Of a DNA stretch of 64,000 bases, positions 45,363 to 57,674 are shown in pieces. The notes under the pieces are model-generated. The model saw only the letters and a list, made by a program, of their open reading frames with translations, was not told the DNA's origin and searched no databases. Made by a program: the position numbers and the translations under genes. The DNA comes from Simmondsia chinensis (Eukaryota > Streptophyta > Magnoliopsida > Caryophyllales > Simmondsiaceae), in contig JAGTTD010000012.1 in assembly GCA_018398585.1 (NCBI GenBank), positions 20,531,036 through 20,595,035 of the forward strand, given 5' to 3'. The first letter of the stretch is position 1, and each line of letters begins with the position of its first letter.

Positions 45363-47415
45363 ATGGAAGGTGGTACATCATCATCAATCTATGCTAAGGG
45401 AGGAGGGCATCATACTATGGGTGAGTTTCATATGTTGTTGGATTATGTAACGACATTTGTTGCGAGGGAGGAAGCCTATGCCACTATGGTTGATGGTAAT
45501 GGAGTTGATGCTGGAATTGAACAAGTTCCTGAAGAAGTCATAGACCTTACCATTGAGGTCGAGGAACCACCACATCTGAGCTTCTCTGATTCAACTTAAC
45601 ATGGAAAATGCTTACATGAACCAGATCGGCGCAGAGGTTCAAGGACAAGATGAGTTGTTTGAGGTACAAGAATTTAAGAATAAGGATGATTTTATTGTTT
45701 ATATGGCCAATCTTGCATTAGGTAACAATCAAAAACACATAGTGGAGAGGTCAAGCAAACATATATGGTATGTCAAGTGTGAGAATTGTATTTGCTGCGT
45801 GAAAGCCTATAGGCAATGCAAGAGTACATTCAAAATCACAAAATACATTGGACTTCATACTTGTGTGGCATCTAACTTGACTGGTGACCATGTTAACCTA
45901 ACTCCATTTATTATTGCGACGGAAATCGAAGGGTTGGTGAAGTCGAACATGTCTATTACTGTGGCACTGATTCAAGAGGCAATTTCGAATGTGTTACCAT
46001 TACGATGTAAGTTACAAGAAGTTTTGGTAGGCCAAAAGATGGCGAAGAAGAATTTATTCGAAGATTGGAAGGAGTCATTTAACATGCTCCTCCGATGACT
46101 GGTTGCAGCTAACAAGGTCAACAAAGGGACCAAAGTAACCATAAGGATGATCCCCTGTAACGAGGATGGTGTGGAAACCTTTAGAAGTGTCTTTTGGTCA
46201 TTTGGGCCCTCCATACAAGCATTCAAGATGTGCAGACCAGTGATTAGTATAGATGGCACGCACTTTTATGGTAAAATGCTGGCACACTCCTAGTCGTTGT
46301 GGCCATTGATGGTGATGATAGGATCCTCCCTATTGCATTTGCAGTGGTCAATAGAGAATCTACGGACACATGGACTTGGTTTATGGAATGTTTTAGAGAG
46401 CATGTAAGTTTGAAATGGAAAGTCTATGCTATATCTAACCAGCACCTGGGAATCATGAATGCCATGGTAAATTGGTCGCCTATTGGATTCCATCGATTTT
46501 GCATGCGTCATCTAGCAAGAAATTTCCTGAAAACTTTCAAGAATAGATGTGTGAGAGATATGATGTACGAAATTGCATTAGAGAACCAATTACGAAAGTT
46601 TAATGACAGGATAGGGCAATGTACAACAAGTCATTGTGGCTTGGTGGGAGGAGATACCACTTGAAACATGGTCGCTAGCCCATGATAGGGGTCGACGTTA
46701 TGGAGTAACAACAACCAATCTATCAAAGTCATTTAATTACGTCCTAAAAGCGGCGCGGAACATGCCTCTAACAGCTCTTGCTCAGCTCACTTTCTACAAG
46801 ATGAATGCATATTTTGTATCACAGAGGGATGATTGTGAGAGGCAGAAATTAAACGGTAATGCATGGACTGATGCCACAATTAACAGGTTGAACAAAAACT
46901 TAAAGAAAGCCAGCTTCCATGAGGTTCAGGTATTCGACGCCGGTGAGGGATACTTGTCTGTGACGACAAGACGTAGATTAGGAAGATGTGGGGAACAAAA
47001 GGGTGGTCGAATTTAGGTCGTGCACATGAATAAAAGGAATTGCACCTGTCAGAAGTGGCAACTTTACGGCGTCCCTTGTTCTCGTGTGCTAGCGGGATGT
47101 CTGAACTTAAGCATTGATTGGTCCCCACTTGTAAAGCCATTTTACAACATTACACACCTACAATGTACATATGCCACCACCTTCAACTCGATCCTAACAA
47201 AGCACATTGGGATGATTGTGATGGTCCTATAATTGTGCCAGATCTAGCCACAGAGAGGTCGGTTGGCCACCCTAGATCAACACGGTTTCATAATGAGATG
47301 GACAAGAAATTTGACCGTGGGAGTTATAAGTGTAAGGTGTGTGGCGGAACTGGCCATAATTCTCGAACATGTCTAGTTGCCTAGAAGCAATAAGAAGAAC
47401 AACCATCAGCTGCAT
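45363..47415 (+). pseudogene. Mutator-like (mudrA-type) transposase, broken
   Basis: Frames in order: 45363-45599 (acidic N-terminus); 45601-46098 (FEVQEFKNKDDFIVYM, then the CxxC-containing KCENCICCVKAYRQCKS: the MuDR DNA-binding region); TGA at 46096-46098 with the frame continuing to DGTHFYGK near 46255 (DDE first Asp); a shift near 46280; 46299-46664 (VAIDGDDRILPIAFAVVNRE and FHRFCMRHLARNFL); a shift near 46650; TAG at 47014-47016; SWIM finger CTCQKWQLYGVPCSRVLAG at about 47040-47100; a shift near 47195; zinc knuckle CKVCGGTGHNSRTC at 47332-47373. At least one stop or shift lies in each part, so it is inactive. Confidence 0.9.
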
Positions 47416-47511
47416 GTAAGTAGCGACTTTTGTGTTTCATGTTTTCTTAGATTTGGTGCGTAAAGGATGCATCATAAAATTTGCATTTTATGTGAATGTC
47501 AATAATCATCA

Positions 47512-48265
47512 CAACAACAACAACAACAAACCCAGTGCCTCCAAGGGCTCCCGCCTAAGCAGGGTCGCGGGGGGGGGGGGGGGGGGTACCCTAAAGAGAG
47601 GTTGTTTCTGAGGACCCCCAACCTGAGAAATTGGTCCACAGCAAATGGCATGCGACCTGCCAGTAGAAGAGCATCACATCATGAGTAGCTCAGAACATAT
47701 GGCGACCAAAACAATAAATTACCACAAACAACAACAACAAACACAAAGCAGGCTACATCAAGCAGAAATCAGAGGATAGGTAGAAATCAGTAGTTAGGCA
47801 GGCACGCAAAATAGTAGTTCGTGAGAGTGAGAACACAACCTAAGTGCGCTAGGAGGATAACACGGCCTAGCCCTAGTGAGCTAGACTACCTTACTTCAAC
47901 TGGATCATCTATAACCCCAATACTAGCCCTCCATTGAGCCCTATCTAAGGCCATCTCCTCCTGTAGGTTTAGGTGGGTAAGGTCTTGTCGGATCATCTCC
48001 ATCCATCTCTTCTTTGGCCTGCCTCTTCCTCTCCTGCCTAGTGCAGTAGGAGGCTGTTCACACCTTTTTACTAGAACGTTCTCCGGTCTCCTTCTAACAT
48101 GTCCGAACCACCTCTAACTTTACTCTCTCAATTTATCTTCAATGTGGGCTACGCCTAATTTGCCTCTTATGACATCATTCCTGATCCTATCCTTCCTTGT
48201 GTGTCTGCACATCCACCTTAGCATCCGCATCTCCGCCACCATCATCTTCTATGTGTGCTGTAGTT
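47512..48265 (-). mobile_element. RTE LINE, 5'-truncated copy
   Basis: 754 bp between perfect 17-bp duplications aatgtcaataatcatca (47495-47511, 48266-48282). It has a (CAA)n tail, 3' UTR with an 18-bp G run (47569-47586), and the coding end on the minus strand ([20 protein letters not shown], then [12 protein letters not shown]). It appears to have landed in the last intron of the Mutator-like transposase gene. Confidence 0.9.
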
Positions 48266-48321
48266 AATGTCAATAATCATCAAAGTTCCAAAATTTAAAT
48301 TATTGTTTCTGTTGAATGCAG

Positions 48322-48350
48322 GTGAGGAGGAAACAACATCTTCAGAATAA
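48322..48350 (+). pseudogene. Possible last exon of the Mutator-like transposase
   Basis: The transposase frame ends ...EEQPSAA at a donor 'tgcat|gtaagt' (47415/47416). An acceptor 'gaatgcag|gtgagg' at 48320-48321 leads to EEETTSSE and a TAA at 48348-48350. The acidic end and shared phase make this plausible; the intron would be filled by the RTE copy. Confidence 0.45.
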
Positions 48351-48388
48351 GTTTTGGATGTCCATTTTGTTCTGCATGAAATGTAATT

Positions 48389-48588
48389 TGTGAGAAAACA
48401 GAGAAGCAAAAAAGAATATTGTATATTGGATAAAGACAAGTACAATGTGGAGGCTCTATTTACAGAGCATACAAGAGAAGGAAAATACAATGTTAGCCCT
48501 TGGGCTCTTACTATGCTAAAAGGGTAGAAGAGATAATATGGCTACCCATAAAGTGACTTTCCTAAAATGAATTATTCTTCCTTTAATA
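48389..48588 (-). repeat. 3' LTR of the copia element
   Basis: 200 bp, pair with 53621-53820; minus-strand TATA region 'ctgtaaatagagcc' near 48455. Confidence 0.88.
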
Positions 48589-48699
48589 GGCCCCCTCAAT
48601 TTGAATAGGAAGCATGAACGTGAAGATTGTTTTTGTGATAGTGGAAGAGCTCTGGAGCGAGACATTTGGTGAAAATGTCTGCAATTTCTTTTTAAGTGG

Positions 48700-51600
48700 G
48701 GGTGTAGTGTATCTGAAGATCACCCTTTAGAACTTTTTTCCCCGAACATAGTGGAAGTAGACGTCGACATGCTTGCTTCGATCATTGGAGACAAGGTTTG
48801 ATGCGAGATAAGAGGCAGAAACATTACCACAGAATATGGTGATTGGTCCGGAATGATGAAAGCTAATGTCACGCATAATGTAACGGATCCAGTCACTCTC
48901 AGCAACAGCTTGGGAAACCGCCAGTATTCGAATTCAGTGGATGACTTAGAGACCCTTGCCTATTTCTTTGCACGCCATGAAATGAGGTTGGGACCAAGGA
49001 ATAGAGCATATCCAGTGGTAGATTGTCGAGTGTCAGGACATCCTCCCCAATCAGCGTCGGCATAGAAAATAACCGAGGTGCAAGAACCGGGCAGGATGGA
49101 CAACCCATGATTGGGGGTGCTTTGAGGTACCTGAGGATCCGTTTCACAACATGCCATTGACTAGTCATAGGGGGCATGCATAAACTGGAAAACAAGATTA
49201 ACAATGTAGCATATATCAAGTCGGGTCATAGTGAGGTATTGGATAGCTCCTACACCGCTACGGTATTCAATGGGGTCAGGTAAAAGATCCCCTTCGGTTA
49301 GGGAGAGATGAGTACGAGCGGGGAGGGGTGTTTTAATAGGTTTGGCCTCATGCATGTTGTGTTTGATGAGAAAATTAACAGTGTATTTATGTTGAGAGAG
49401 AAAGAGCTCATTTTTAGTCCGTTTAGCCTCGATGCCTTGAAAGTAGTGAATAGGACCAAGGTCCTTCATGGCAAATTGATTTGAGAGATATTGAATTAGG
49501 TTGTCAATAGAGCGAGGGTTTGAGCCTGTGATAATCATGTCATCAACATAAAGGAGAAGGCAGATAATGTCACTAGCATTATGAAGCAGAAGAAGGGATG
49601 GGTCAGCACGACAGTATTTAAAACCAAGACTGTGAAGAAAAGAACTGAAATGCTGGAACCAGGCTCTAGGCGCTTGTTTAAGGCCATAGAGAGCTTTTCA
49701 AAACCGACAGACATGATTTGGAAATTTAGGGGGTATGAACCCTTTAGGTTGACGCATATGAACTTCTTCCTTGAGGGAACCATGTAGAAAAGCATTTTTC
49801 ACATATAATTGGCGTATGGGCCAATCTTTAGTTACGGCAAAGGAAAGTATAAACCGGATTGTAGATAGTTTGACAATAGGGTTGAAGGTCTCCTTGACGT
49901 CAATGCCTTCAAGTTGGTGAAATCCTTGAGCAAGAAGGTGAGCTTTAAACCGATCTACGGATCCATCCGCCTTATATTTGAGCTTGTACTTCCAGGTGCT
50001 ACCTACAAGATTCTTAGTTTGGTCATATGAGACAAGATCGCACATGTTGTTTTGGAGAAGGGCACTAAACTCATCAGCCATGGCTTCCTGCCACTTAGGA
50101 TTCTTTACAGCTTATGAATAAAATAAGTGTTCTTGTATTACAGTTATTGAGGAAAGGGAGAGTGGATATTTAGTTTTACAAATTCCATCCTTTAAACTTG
50201 TTTGCATATGATGAGTGTTTTGGACAGGACATGGGGAACCACCTCATTGGCTGCGGTAACCGTGCAGTGGGGGTTGTGAACAGGTGTTGGTGGTCCGATT
50301 GGGGTGTCTGGGTTCAGGTGTTCGTCCCCGGGTGAAGGGAATTGACACGGGGAGGGTGGCGTAGCGGTGGCCAGTGATGGGAGGTTAGCCAAAGTTGACC
50401 TTGGAGTGGTAGTGATCGATTGCAGCTGACCTGGTGGGTCAACCGGTGGCTGGGGAGCATCGGTGCAAAGACCAGAGGGCTGGGAAGGGTGCTCGACACC
50501 GCAGCATGGTGGGTGGGGTGCTGTCATAGCTGTGGCTGCTAGAGCAAGGCTGAGGACATGCGGGTGATGGACGCGGTGGGGGTAGCAAGTGGTGTGGCTG
50601 TGGTAACGGGGTGTAGGAGTCGCTATCGGTGGGGGGCGGTGCTGGGAAGAGGGGCAGAGGGATGGGTAGGTCAACCATAGACATAATGTTGCAAGGTAAG
50701 AGGGCGGTCAGGTTAGTTTGTCGGGGTAGGGGAATTTGGTTTCATCAAATTTAACATGACTATTTATGTAAATTCTACCGGTTGTGGGGTCAAGACACCA
50801 ATAACCCTTATATTGAGCAGCATAACCTAAGAAAATGCAAGGGATGGACCTGGGTGCTAGTTTGTGCGGGGCACGTGGTGTAAGGTTGGGGAAGCATAGA
50901 TGTCCAAAAACTCGAAAACTAGAGTAGGTGGGTTGTTTATTAAAGAGTTTTTCAAAGGGGGAGCAGTTTTGTACAACTAGGGCGGGGAGTCGATTAATTA
51001 GAAAGTAAGCAGTACAAGCAGCATCATCCCAAAATGCATAGGGAAGTTTTGATTGTAATGAGTGTTCGGGTCGTCTCAACGATATGCCGATGTTTTCGTA
51101 CCGCCACCAGATTTTTGTTGTAAAGTATCAGGACACAAAAATCGGAAGTATATGCCAATGTAGTTTACATGAAGGGTGCATGCGTTTGTGGCCAAATTCG
51201 CGACCCCTATAGCTTTGAAAAATTTTGATTTTGGTAGAGAATTGGTTTTCAACAAGTGTTTTAAAGTTTTCAAAGATTGTGAATACGTCTGATTTATGAT
51301 GCATGGGATAAATTTAGGTGAAGCAAGTAAAATCATCAACAAAGGCAACATACTATTTATTGCATGAAGTTGAAGCTATTGGGGGATTGCCATACATCAA
51401 AATGAATTAATTGCAATGGAGCAGTAAGTGAATGTAAAACACATTGAAATTGTAAACGATGAGACTTTCCTAAACAACAAAGTTGACATAATCCAAAAAA
51501 AGGGGAACAGAGTATGAGGTTGCGTTTAACAAAATATCTATAGCAGGGCCACCTAAATGACCTCGACGACAATGCCAAAGATCACCAAGTTGGGCATGCG

Positions 51601-53030
51601 CAACCAATCCGAGTGAGTGGGGAGAGAAGCTATATAGTGGTCCATTACTGCGAACTCGAAGAAGTGGGTTCCCCGTAGCCTTGTCCTTTATAGAGAAAAA
51701 ATTTGAGTCAAATTCAATGTAACAGTTGTTATCATGATAAAGGCGTTTAATATATAGGAGATTATGAGTTAGATGAGGAACAACCATCAAATCTTTTAGT
51801 TGCAAAGTTTTAGATTGAGTTTTTAGTGTGGATGAGCCAATATGAGAGATTGAAAGTAGAGCATCGTCTCCAACTAAAACACTTATATAACCAGAATAAG
51901 GAAGGGGACTATAGAAGATACCCGAGTTAGAAGTCATGTGGTTAGAAGTGCCCGAGTCCAGGTACTAGCTATAGTCCTGCTTGTCATTGAGTGTCATAGT
52001 AGCCAAGGAGGGAGAAGGATATGTAAACGAGTGTTGATCATAATGACAAGGACATGAAATGGCAATATGTCCAGTGGGAAAGCAAATCTGATAGAATTGA
52101 GGAGCTGTTTCGAGGATTCTGGGAGTGTTGGTGATGGAGGGCACCGGGTTTCGATATGGGGGCAATCGGAAACCGTGTGGGGGTCCACAATGACCCAAAT
52201 TTTGCTGTTGATTTTGTCCACCACTGCGGCCCCCGCGGTTGCCATGGCGGCCATGGTTGCGGCCTTTATTACCACAGCCACGACCACCTTGACCTAAGTT
52301 GGGTCCTTGGTTACTTGTACCCTCAACCACAAGAGCGTGAGTTTGTTCCGGGGGGGGGGGGGGGGGGGGGACGCCCTTGATAGCAATTTTGGGCTCCCTC
52401 TTCATTGAGTAGGGCAGTTTTGAGTCTTTCAAAGTGCGGTGTAGGAGAAGTGTTTCGAGTGAGAGTGCCGAAGGCAGCATACTCGATGGGTACGCCCAAA
52501 AGGACATAGTGAACTAGTTCTCTATTTGATACGGGGAATCTATGGCAGCTAAGTTGGCAGCTATTGATTTTAATTCAGAAAGGTATGCTTCCATGGTCTT
52601 GCCATCTTTACGAATGTTAATGATATAGTTTCACAATTTGAATTCCTTGGCTAGGGAATGATCTCGAAATCGTTTGACTAGGGCATCCCACATAGCTTTT
52701 GAAGTGGGTTGACGAACAATATCATTAATTAGAGGGCGGAAGAGGGTAGCAGCAATACATGAGCAAAGACTTTGGTCTGTTCCAATCTAGTTTAAGTAGT
52801 CAGGATTAGGGGATGTGGAACCGTTAGGATAGGTTAAAGATGCAAAAGGGCAAGGATGAAAACCATCTATATACCCCATTAATTGGTGAGCAACAAGAAT
52901 CATTGAAAACTGTTCTCTCCAAGCATGATAATCTATTGTGTTTTCGAGTTTAATAGCAACTATGTTTGTTATGCTTGAGAGAGGAAGAATAAGTGGATTA
53001 TTGTTGTATTAATTAGGGTTTTCGAATTGG
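48700..53030 (-). pseudogene. Copia gag-pol, multiple stops and shifts
   Basis: Reading down the minus strand: gag with a Gly-rich tail at about 53000-51990 (containing a G/C run at 52350-52370); protease motif DSGTSNHMT at about 51960-51934; a GAG-pre-integrase LWHCRRGHLGG near 51575; integrase including LPYAFWDDAACTAYFLINRLP at about 51040; a Pro/Thr-rich linker (50674-50192); RT 50081-49161 (TWKYKLKYKADGSVDRFKAH) whose catalytic box YVDDM is intact at 49550-49536; RNase H near 49070-48960 (YADADWGGCPDTRQSTTGYA). Stops and shifts separate nearly all of these. Confidence 0.88.
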
Positions 53031-53620
53031 ACCCCCCACCGTGAGGCATGAAGTCGAGATGAGAGGGGTTGGCGGCACCGGCAATCACCGAACCACCAAT
53101 GATGATGGTCAACGCAGGGAAGCCGCCAGGAGGTGCCGAGAGGCTGATGCCCTGGGAAAACGCACCACTCTGTGCGTTTCTCAGGGGGGGCATCCGACAA
53201 GGGTAGGGGAAATGGGGTAAGGGTATTTGGGATGCCCGAGCCAAAAAAAGAGAAAATTGCGGCCTCGTGGAATCTAACGGAGTGCCGGAGATGGCGACAC
53301 CGATCTCCGTTAGTCCATGAAGGAATGAACTCGAGGTTAGGGATCGGATATGGGGAAGATCCGGCCTAGCCAAGGGGGGGCTGCCGCCCGGTCAGTTGCC
53401 TGACCGTCAGCATAAGTGGTGCCGGGATCGGTTGGCAGTGGTGAGGCGGTATACAAAAAGGAAGGGGGGGGGGGGGGGAGCATTAGCTGCCGTAATTAAG
53501 TTAATTACCTGTAATAAAAAAAATCCTTAAATTAAAGAAAGTAGAGAAGTAGTATTGAAAGATAAAAGAAGAATTGAAAAAAAAAAAAAAAAAGAGTCTC
53601 TTAGCAAGGCTCTTATACCA

Positions 53621-53820
53621 CGTGAGAAAACAGAGAAGCGGAAAATAACAATGTATATTGGATAAAGACAAGTACAATGTGAGGCTCTATTTATAGAGCA
53701 TATAAGAGAAGGAAAATACAATGTTAGCCCTTGGACTCTTACTATGCTAGAAGGGTAGAAGAGACAATATGACTAACTCTAAAATGACTTTCCTACTATG
53801 AATTAAGTCTTCCTTTGATA
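53621..53820 (-). repeat. 5' LTR of the copia element
   Basis: 200 bp with minus-strand TATA region 'ctataaatagagcc' near 53695. Confidence 0.88.
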
Positions 53821-53825
53821 TAATC

Positions 53826-55640
53826 AAATGTGTAATGGTGCACTCATAGGATTTGTTTGTCCTTTTGTCTTTGAAACATTTGATATTTTTGATTTACTCA
53901 ATTATATTTTAATCCTTTTGGAGGAGTATTCTTAAGACTAATTTGGATGCCAGTTCAGAAAATTTTGTGGGTATTAATAAATAATAGTATTATTCTCTGC
54001 CCAAATGAAGTGCCACTGTAGAAATCCAACTAGTTTTATGCATTAGTGGACAAATTGGGGTACATTTTATATTATTCTTTGCTTTGAACATTTTAAATTA
54101 TTTAATATGCATATTATGGTATATGTTAATTGTTATTCCAAATTTTTTGTCACATTAACTAACTTTTCAATTATAAACAAAATACAAAAATTTACGGTTA
54201 TTTATACTTAAGGTCCATGTACATATAATATGATGTTGATTTTATTTTTGTACTGTTAATTGTGTAAAATTAGTTCATTTACAATTAATCTTATGTACAT
54301 TTTGTTCTTATATTCAATTTTCTATTAAATTTAAATGAAATTTTAAATAGTTTGAGCATGAGTTGAGTTAAATTAAGTTAACAAATTTATTTTAAGTGTG
54401 TTGCTTATATTTAACATGACGATGACGCATAAAGTTACGTCAAAACAACTTGACCAACTAATGATACAAACTATCATCTAAATAAATTAAAATTAATTAA
54501 GAAAAGGTGAAACATTGATGACATTACATAAATGCATGTACTTGCTTTTTCACTAACCAAATCAACCCACCCCTTCGCCCTCTTTTTTTATTTTAGTAAG
54601 TCACCCCTTCATCTTCCCTCATCCCAAACCACAAGCTCCATAAAAATGCATATTCTGGCCACCGCATCGTACACCCTCTGTCATTCATATGCCCTCAAGT
54701 GAGGTACGTCTTATGAGCTTTGATTTTGAGTCCTTCTCTTTTTCCAATTCGTTGTATTTTTTTCTGTTGAGGTGGATGGTATAGTTGAAAATACATGGAT
54801 TTTGGTGTAAATAACCAAAACACTACTAGTATTACATCGCTCTATGTTTGGGACAAGATAACAGTAATGTCTTTGACTCAGTGGTGGATCTACATTGAGG
54901 GTACCGGGCACGTAGATCCCGCAGCTTGACTACCCCACCTTTAAAACTATATAAAATTTTGAAATTGTTCATATGTAACTAGAGGTGAACCCAGTATAAG
55001 CTGCGATGTGATGGTTAATAGCCTTTTGTGTAATGTTGAGGTTGTGAGATCGATTCACCTTATTTGCACTATTGCTTTGTTTTTTTTTTCTATTATTTCA
55101 TGTCCCATGGCAATTCATCCCACTCTCACATAATTTTCAAGAAGAGACTCCTAATATAATTTTTAATTAGTATAATTTTATTGTATGTAGGTGTATATTG
55201 TTCCAAAAAAAAATATACATGGGTGTATCCGCATGTATTTTCATTATTTTTTTCAATTAGTTAAATTGTATATTAAAAATACTTATGTCAAAAGCTCTTG
55301 TTCTCATATGTATTGATGGATTAAAATAGCATAAAAAACTCCACACCACAGAAATTAACAAAGAATAAACTTATACTTTATTTTTTCTCCCTTTTATCAT
55401 GAAAAAGGGCAAATCATGGAACTTAATTTCATTTTTGTGCTTTTTATTATGGAAAACAAGAAAGCATGCAATTTTAATTAATGCAGATTAGAATGTAGTT
55501 GTGACTTGTTTGGGAAATTGTAATAGCATGCACAAAGCATTAATCAGTGGGTTTGAATTTCGAAATATGATGGCTTATAATTAAACTAGATTTTGAATAA
55601 AAATGAAGTACAATTTAAATATACTAAACTTACTATTTTC
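53826..55640. other. AT-rich DNA, little recognised
   Basis: Probably inner sequence of the Mutator-like element plus small relics. 54880-54980 begins cagtggtggatctacattg, like a hAT end (compare 55778). 54985-55090 has a tRNA-SINE-like look (A-box-like tgatggttaatagcc, B-box-like gagatcgattcacc, then a T-run). No gene seen. Confidence 0.35.
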
Positions 55641-56835
55641 ATTCAGGCTCGTTTGAGATCATGATCTCACGAGATCGAGCTTTAACAAGCTCGAGCTTGG
55701 CTCGTTTAACTTAACAAGCTAGCTCGGCCTCGTGACGAGCCGAGCTATACGAGCTTTATGCCAAGATGGCTTACAAGCAGCGGCGGATATAGGATTTTGG
55801 TGGTGGGAGCTTGAATAAAAAATAATAAATTATATAATAAAAATTATTAAAAAATTTACAATTGATATTTTTTTTAATAGTTCACAACTAAAAAAAAAAA
55901 AAATAGAGAAAACGCATCTAATCAAACTAGAAAAGTACTATAAAAATTAAAAAAATAACAGAAAATAATATTTCTATATCTTAAATTACTATAAAATAAA
56001 CATATTACGAACAAAAATTATTATTACCAATATAAACTAAAACACCACTAAACATTTACAAACAACCCCTTGCAAAGGCGATTTTCTTTTAAAATACTTG
56101 AACATAGTTAACTCTATTATAAAACAAGAATAATTGTCAACCGATTTATATACTAATAACAAATATCAAGCAACAAAGACCATATTATTTCAAACTCGAT
56201 AAAGGATTTAAACTTGGAGACAAGTAATTATTCTCCAATTAAGAAGAAATTTGATATCTCTTACTAAGATTTATAAAATTAGAATTTTAATTAGAAAAAT
56301 ATGAGATAAAAATTTGAAAGTATTGTATATTATTATTAAATAGGACAAAAAACTAACAAAACTTACATTTAAGATGGCTGATGCCTGGTGGCGGATGCGA
56401 GAGAAGGATCTGGCTGGAAGAGGAGCAGAGGCGCAGCCGAACCGGTGGCCAGGCGGTGGGGGTGGGGGTGGGTTTCGGGGATGGGTGGGGTGAGGGGAAA
56501 CTGGGTAGATTATTTTATTAGGTTTAATTTTTATTAAATTTAAATTAATTTTGCTTTTATTAAAAAAAGAAGAAGATAAAAGTACAAAAAAAGGGGATAA
56601 AATTTCAGCTACCAAGATTCGAACTTAGGCTCTCCTTTTCATATATGAGGGTAGAAACCACCATGTCAAAGTGTCGTATCTAATTTTTTTTTATTCCTAC
56701 TAAACTTTATTTTAAAATTCAGGGAGGGCTTGAGCCCCCCCCCCCCCCCCCCCCTCTCACCCTAACGTGGATCCGCCGCTGCTTACAAGGGCTTGCGAGC
56801 TAGCTTAGTTCATTTGCACGTCTAGTCTAGTGGCG
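55640..56835. mobile_element. Truncated hAT derivative hosting another hAT
   Basis: 55640-55769 and 56790-56830 are arms rich in GAGCTCG words. The right end read inverted is tagacgtgcaaatgaac, a typical hAT-type terminus; the left end is not preserved. The palindrome gagatcatgatctc lies near 55652. It is interrupted by the element at 55778-56781. Confidence 0.45.
55770..56789. mobile_element. Non-autonomous hAT element (1 kb)
   Basis: Element 55778-56781 with inverted ends cagcggcggat / atccgccgctg and an 8-bp duplication cttacaag (55770-55777, 56782-56789). The interior is AT-rich with a GC-rich patch at 56376-56500 and a C20 run (56735-56754) near the right end. A tRNA-like B box (agattcgaactta) near 56609 suggests a small SINE in it. 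No transposase domain. Confidence 0.85.
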
Positions 56836-57650
56836 GATCAAGGAATTTATTGATACAGGGTCCATATGTATAATAAAAAATAAAATATAAAAAAACTATA
56901 TAATCAAATATATTAAAAATTCAAAAATTAGAAAATTAGTCTTATCTAAATGTTAAAATAAATACATATTATATCCATAAAATAAAGATAAATAAATTCT
57001 CTTTAAGTACACCGAAGATGGCTACGAAATAGTATTCTCTGTAAGAAGGGAAGGGGGAGAGAGGAGAGGAGAGGAGAGGAGAGAGAGAGAAAATTATTTT
57101 AATTTAAAAAATTAGTATTCAGTTTTAATATTGAAAGTTATAAGGAACATATGACTAGAATAAAAAGCTTTCACTACTAGATTCATAAATCCATTGTTAT
57201 ATAGGTTTAGTTTTAAAATAAGATATATTATATATTAGTACCCTATGTTTTAGTTTATTGACTTTATAGTTTATAGACTTTTTGATTAATTTTTTAATCC
57301 AAAAATTATATGTTTATAGCAAATTAGTCTAAATGATGGCATAAAATAGTTAACCATTATTTGTTGGTAAAATCTCATTGTGTTAATATGCAATTTACCT
57401 TTTAAAATATTACACTAGTGTTTGTAGTTATTTGGAAGCAAAATTGTTAAAGAAAAGTGATTACTATTACTAGAATTTAAACCTTCCAAAATAAAACGTA
57501 AGAACTTTTACCACGAAGCTAACTCACCACTATGTTTTTTTACCTAATTTAAGTTTTATAATACAGCTAAACTTCTATAAATTAATACCTGTGAGACCAT
57601 GAAAAATTATTAATTAATCGAAATATTATTTACCACATTGATCCTAAGTC
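56836..57650. other. AT-rich DNA, no gene
   Basis: Starts with agtggcggatcaaggaat, a hAT-end-like sequence at about 56830, with no matching second end. (GA)n at 57055-57090. Otherwise unassigned. Confidence 0.35.
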
Positions 57651-57674
57651 GGGACCGGCCAAAAATATTATTTA

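Larger units (their letters stand above)
48384..53825 (-). mobile_element. Ty1/copia retrotransposon, full length but decayed
   Basis: 200-bp LTRs at 48389-48588 and 53621-53820, about 90-93% alike, with near-identical flanks taatt / taatc (48384-48388, 53821-53825). In minus orientation a degenerate primer site tggtataagagcc adjoins the 5' LTR (53620-53607), and a purine tract ttgagggggcc precedes the 3' LTR. The internal region holds gag, protease, integrase, RT and RNase H in copia order, all broken. It sits just downstream of the last exon proposed for the Mutator-like transposase. Confidence 0.9.

Noticed and set aside
50192..50674. Pro/Ser-rich minus-strand frame as a separate gene
   Set aside because: It occupies the variable linker between integrase and RT of the copia element and is in line with that protein.
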